DNA of 8,702 bases from Clostridia bacterium. Its GTDB lineage: Bacteria > Bacillota_A > Clostridia > Christensenellales > Borkfalkiaceae. Every line of letters begins with the position of its first letter. Positions within the stretch are counted from its first letter, which is position 1. Below the pieces are notes generated by a model. It was not told the DNA's origin and made no database searches. It worked only from the letters and a program-made list of their open reading frames with translations. Made by a program: the position numbers and the translations under genes. Below, piece by piece: positions 6,928 through 8,702 of this stretch. The DNA lies in the NCBI GenBank assembly GCA_017504735.1, contig JAFVQP010000004.1, positions 1-8,702 on the forward strand, given 5' to 3'.

Positions 6928-7350
6928 TTATTTTGCAAGGGTAAGGGTGTATTCGCCGAATGCATTTGCCGAGGTGGTTACGGTTTCTTTGAGTTTAACT
7001 TCGGTTCTTTCTGCGTCAAATACATGAGGCACGTATGCACCAGGTTCTGTAACCTTATTATGCGTATATACGCAAACACCATTTGTAACTGGTGCGAAGT
7101 AGTTGATGCAAGCCCCGTCTGCAAGACAAAGCTGTACATAATATTCTCCTTCAACTTTCGTGCCGTCAGCGTTTAATACGACAAATTCGTAGCAGGTATA
7201 GGTCTTTTCTTCCGAAGTAGTAGAGCTGGTTTCGGTGCTAGGGGAAGAAGTGTCCGTGTTGCCGCCTTTTTTGCAGCCTGCGAATGCGCTTACGCCCAAT
7301 GCCATCAATAATGCCATCGAAAGGGTAGCCAATTTTTTAAATGCTTTCAT
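6928..7350 (-). CDS. Small Cys-containing Ig-like lipoprotein (140 aa)
   Basis: Residues 1-25 are a lipoprotein signal peptide ending FAGC (lipidated C26), followed by a Ser/Thr/Glu linker to about residue 49. Residues 50-140 form one predicted beta domain: YTCYEFVVLNADG, a central NGVCVY stretch, GAYVPHVF, and a final strand GEYTLTLA. Four cysteines besides the lipidated one (C53, C75, C81, C93) could form disulfides or a redox pair. The order of features resembles the Ig-like domain at residues 69-156 of the 942-residue protein (xVxNAxG, GYYDI-like near the end, Lys-Glu-Thr before the last strand), as if this were a free-standing copy. The start is ATG 7350 with GGAGG (7356-7360) five bases before it. 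It is the first gene downstream of a - strand promoter at 7419-7447. No enzymatic motif is visible and I do not know its function; binding or partner recognition is a guess. Confidence 0.88.
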   Translation of the reverse strand: MKAFKKLATLSMALLMALGVSAFAGCKKGGNTDTSSPSTETSSTTSEEKTYTCYEFVVLNADGTKVEGEYYVQLCLADGACINYFAPVTNGVCVYTHNKVTEPGAYVPHVFDAERTEVKLKETVTTSANAFGEYTLTLAK

Positions 7351-7418
7351 AAAATCCTCCTAAAAGACAACCAAATCAATTGTCTCGCTTAATTTTTCAA
7401 ATTTGGGTGCTATACCAC

Positions 7419-7447
7419 ATTATATAGCCTACATTATTTTATCATAA
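7419..7447 (-). promoter_or_regulatory. Candidate promoter of the lipoprotein operon
   Basis: On the - strand a perfect TATAAT (7419-7424) is preceded, after 17 bases, by TTATGA (7442-7447), a weak match to TTGACA. The surroundings are very A+T rich. The distance to ATG 7350 allows a leader of about 60 bases. Confidence 0.5.
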
Positions 7448-7464
7448 AAACAATAAATTTGCAA

Positions 7465-7484
7465 TCGTTTTATTTATAAAACGA
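7465..7484. promoter_or_regulatory. Perfect A+T-rich palindrome upstream of lipoprotein promoter
   Basis: Arms TCGTTTTA and TAAAACGA (8 bp each, perfect) are separated by TTTA. The centre lies about 30 bases upstream of the candidate -35, where an activator or repressor could bind. It lacks the G+C-rich stem and T-run of a terminator. The regulator is unknown. Confidence 0.4.
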
Positions 7485-7555
7485 ATAATATTTTGCTTGC
7501 TAGGGGGCGTTTGGGGTAAAAACCTTGAAAAAATGCGCGGATAATGAAAAGCGGT

Positions 7556-7587
7556 AAACAAAAACGGACGGCTGTTTGCCGTCCGTT
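7556..7587 (-). terminator. Intrinsic terminator of nagB
   Basis: A 10-bp perfect G+C-rich stem (AACGGACGGC at 7563-7572, GCCGTCCGTT at 7578-7587) has a 5-base loop. On the - strand it is followed by TTTTTGTTT. It starts 15 bases after the nagB stop and separates nagB from the lipoprotein operon. Confidence 0.93.
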
Positions 7588-7602
7588 GAATGGAGTTTTA
7601 CT

Positions 7603-8325
7603 TTAAAGTAAGCTAGCTGCGTCCTTATCGCAGATGATGGTAACGAAGGGGTGAAGTTGTAATACCGATGCGGGGAGCTGCGTGGTGATTTCACCCTTTA
7701 CCATACCGCGTACGGCTTCCGCTTTGTTTTTGCCCGATACAACCATGAGGATGGATTTTGCTTGCATGATGTTTTTGATACCCATGGACAATGCCTGACG
7801 GGGAACTTCGTCAATCGAGTTGAACAAACGGGAGTTGTCTTTGATGGTGTTTTCCGTCAAATCTACAAGGTGGGTGACGGAATCGAGAGGGGTACCAGGT
7901 TCATTAAAGCCGATGTGACCGTTCGAACCAAGGCCAAGTACCTGTACGTCCTGTTTCTTCGTTTCGAGAAGGGCGTTGTATCTATCGCATTCCTTTTGCG
8001 CGTCAGGTGCGCTGCCGCAAGGAAGGTTGGTGTTCTTTAAATCGATATCGATATTCTTGAAAAGGTTTTCGTACATGAAATAAGCATAGCTTTGGTTGTG
8101 GTCAGCGGTCAAACCAACGTATTCGTCAAGGTTAACGGTGGAAATGTTCTTGTAAGAAGTGCCGTTTTCCTTGCAATCCTTTGCCATATAGTTGTACATG
8201 CCGATGGGGCTGGAGCCCGTTGCCAAACCAAGTACGGCATTGGGATTGTTTTTTACCAGCTCGATCATGATTTCAGCTGCTTTTTTGCTCATTTCATCGT
8301 AATTTTCGGTGATAATAACTTTCAT
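7603..8325 (-). CDS. nagB: Glucosamine-6-phosphate deaminase
   Basis: Converts D-glucosamine 6-phosphate and water to fructose 6-phosphate and ammonia in the cytosol, the step that feeds amino sugars from N-acetylglucosamine or cell wall into glycolysis. At 240 residues it matches the short Firmicutes NagB form. Visible family motifs are GLATGSSPIGMY (33-44, phosphate-binding loop), TVNLDEYVGL with the catalytic acid at D67, and GLGSNGHIGFNEPG with H137 and E142 in the ring-opening site. As in Bacillus-type enzymes, Asn135 replaces the Asp of the E. coli GNDGH motif. The C-terminus is short, without the allosteric tail of the E. coli enzyme. The start is ATG 8325 with GAGG (8336-8339) ten bases before it. 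The gene has its own promoter, a GntR-type operator candidate and a terminator, so it is a single-gene unit; nagA is not in the window. Confidence 0.97.
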   Translation of the reverse strand: MKVIITENYDEMSKKAAEIMIELVKNNPNAVLGLATGSSPIGMYNYMAKDCKENGTSYKNISTVNLDEYVGLTADHNQSYAYFMYENLFKNIDIDLKNTNLPCGSAPDAQKECDRYNALLETKKQDVQVLGLGSNGHIGFNEPGTPLDSVTHLVDLTENTIKDNSRLFNSIDEVPRQALSMGIKNIMQAKSILMVVSGKNKAEAVRGMVKGEITTQLPASVLQLHPFVTIICDKDAASLL

Positions 8326-8354
8326 AATTTAGATACCTCGAAGAGTGATATTTT

Positions 8355-8368
8355 TATGTCTATACATA
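8355..8368. promoter_or_regulatory. Candidate NagR/DasR-type (GntR/HutC) operator of nagB
   Basis: On the - strand the site reads TATGT-ATAG-ACATA: perfect 5-bp arms around a centre giving the core GTATAGAC. HutC-subfamily GntR regulators of amino-sugar genes (NagR/YvoA, DasR) bind palindromes of the type TGGTATAGACCA or TGGTCTAGACCA, with the same core. The site abuts the -10 and covers the predicted start point, where a bound repressor would block initiation. Relief by glucosamine-6-phosphate or its N-acetyl form is inferred from those homologues. Confidence 0.6.
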
Positions 8369-8396
8369 TTATATAACGAAAAGAGGAAGGGGTCAA
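8368..8396 (-). promoter_or_regulatory. Promoter of nagB
   Basis: On the - strand TTGACC (8391-8396) and TATAAT (8368-8373) are separated by exactly 17 bases, one mismatch from the vegetative consensus. Transcription should begin near 8361, leaving a leader of about 36 bases. Confidence 0.88.
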
Positions 8397-8470
8397 GTGT
8401 TTGGGGGATATTTTTTTTGCAAGGGGAAGAAAATTTCCTAAATATTTTTCGTTTTAGGCGGTAAAATGCT

Positions 8471-8499
8471 TTGACAAGTGCGAAAAAATATGATATAGT
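8471..8499 (+). promoter_or_regulatory. Strong promoter ahead of the tRNA-Ser half-gene
   Basis: TTGACA (8471-8476), a 17-base spacer and TATAGT (8494-8499), with TGA just before the -10 resembling an extended -10. It is divergent from the nagB promoter and lies 39 bases before the tRNA-like start, typical of a stable-RNA promoter. Confidence 0.8.
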
Positions 8500-8538
8500 A
8501 ATATAGCTTTTTGAATAAGCGACAAATTATTGAGCCAT

Positions 8539-8578
8539 GCAGAAGTACCCAAGAGGCTCAAGGGGCTCCCCTGCTAAG
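8539..8578 (+). pseudogene. 5' half of tRNA-Ser(GCU), truncated after the anticodon loop
   Basis: The order of parts fits a class II serine tRNA: acceptor strand GCAGAAG (8539-8545), TA, D stem CCC/GGG around loop AAGAGGCTCAA (8551-8561), G26, anticodon stem strand CTCCC (8566-8570), loop CTGCTAA with anticodon GCT at 8573-8575. The expected partner GGGAG is missing: the next bases are GTAAG, which pair poorly with CTCCC. No long variable arm, T arm (GGTTCGA-type) or 3' acceptor strand follows. From about position 8579 the sequence is instead an antisense protein-coding fragment. It cannot be a working tRNA as it stands. Alternatives are an integration site split by an element, or an assembly join. 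Confidence 0.72.
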
Positions 8579-8579
8579 T

Positions 8580-8702
8580 AAGGCGGTGTGCGGGAGCGCA
8601 GAAATCCCCGAGCTTTATTTTCTTTACGGCGTCCTTTTGATCCTTTGCGCCGATATCAATGTGCATACGGCGCGCGTTAAGATCCGTGCCCTCGGGGATA
8701 AG
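8580..8702 (-). pseudogene. Internal fragment of an M42-family aminopeptidase, cut at both ends
   Basis: Read from the right edge, the frame gives 41 residues including RRMHIDIGA and KLGDFCAP. This matches the middle of M42 (FrvX/YsdC/glutamyl aminopeptidase) metallopeptidases, which have a hFIDIGA stretch, then an acidic/basic helix and a Gly-Asp or Gly-Ser turn before the metal-site segment. In full-length members (about 330-350 residues) some 150 more residues follow, including LDDR and the later metal ligands. Here the homology stops at the tRNA half and the frame reaches TAG at 8574-8576 within the tRNA anticodon loop. It is thus a 3'-truncated gene or a join artefact; its upstream part is outside the window. 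The assignment rests on a short stretch and recalled family motifs. Confidence 0.6.

Noticed and set aside
8539..8625. Intact tRNA-Ser gene
   Set aside because: The 3' anticodon-stem strand, variable arm, T arm and acceptor 3' strand are missing; only the first 40 bases fit.
8500..8640. T-box leader, SRP RNA or other structured RNA downstream of the + promoter
   Set aside because: No T-box core, no SRP GNAR-loop motif and no other conserved core was found; the tRNA-half plus antisense-coding explanation accounts for the bases better.

Overview
The window looks like a chromosomal segment of a gut-type Clostridia/Bacillota bacterium. The evidence is a moderate G+C content, strong GGAGG-type ribosome binding sites, TTGACA/TATAAT promoters, lipoproteins whose lipobox is followed by a Ser/Thr/Glu/Asp linker, a Firmicutes-style NagB, and a small CXXC membrane protein next to a NapH-like polyferredoxin. 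Taxonomy is inferred from style only; no marker gene is present.

Left part (1-1853, + strand): a tight redox operon. It encodes a small one-pass membrane protein ending in a CTQC motif (possibly cut by the left edge), a NapH/MauN-like multi-spanning polyferredoxin with two classical 4Fe-4S sites plus membrane Cys-Pro motifs, and a membrane-anchored TlpA-like thioredoxin (CSAC). Genes overlap by 1 and 8 bases. The simplest reading is that electrons pass from cytosolic ferredoxin chemistry across the membrane to extracytoplasmic thiols. A hairpin at 1864-1900 closes this operon and the convergent one.

Middle part (1915-7350, - strand, read right to left): three lipoprotein genes, encoding 140, 942 and 662 residues. 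The 942-residue protein carries an Ig-like domain, a full TlpA/thioredoxin domain (WCGPC) and a long C-terminal array. The 662-residue protein has a Cys-rich ribbon and beta-sandwich-like segments. Both contain an unfamiliar module of about 120-145 residues (GYYH-like start, PVTxEL helix, WLxxCYYY end), three copies in all. The 140-residue protein resembles a free-standing version of the Ig-like domain. Two TlpA-like proteins encoded tail-to-tail suggest one cell-envelope redox system. An array of small hairpins with conserved spacers lies at 6803-6921.

Right part (7351-8702): nagB (glucosamine-6-phosphate deaminase, - strand) with a terminator, a near-consensus promoter and a GntR/HutC-like operator over the predicted transcription start. 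Divergent from it, a good promoter drives the 5' half of a tRNA-Ser(GCU), which breaks off just after the anticodon loop. It abuts an antisense internal fragment of an M42-family aminopeptidase that runs off the right edge. This is a real rearrangement or an assembly chimera.
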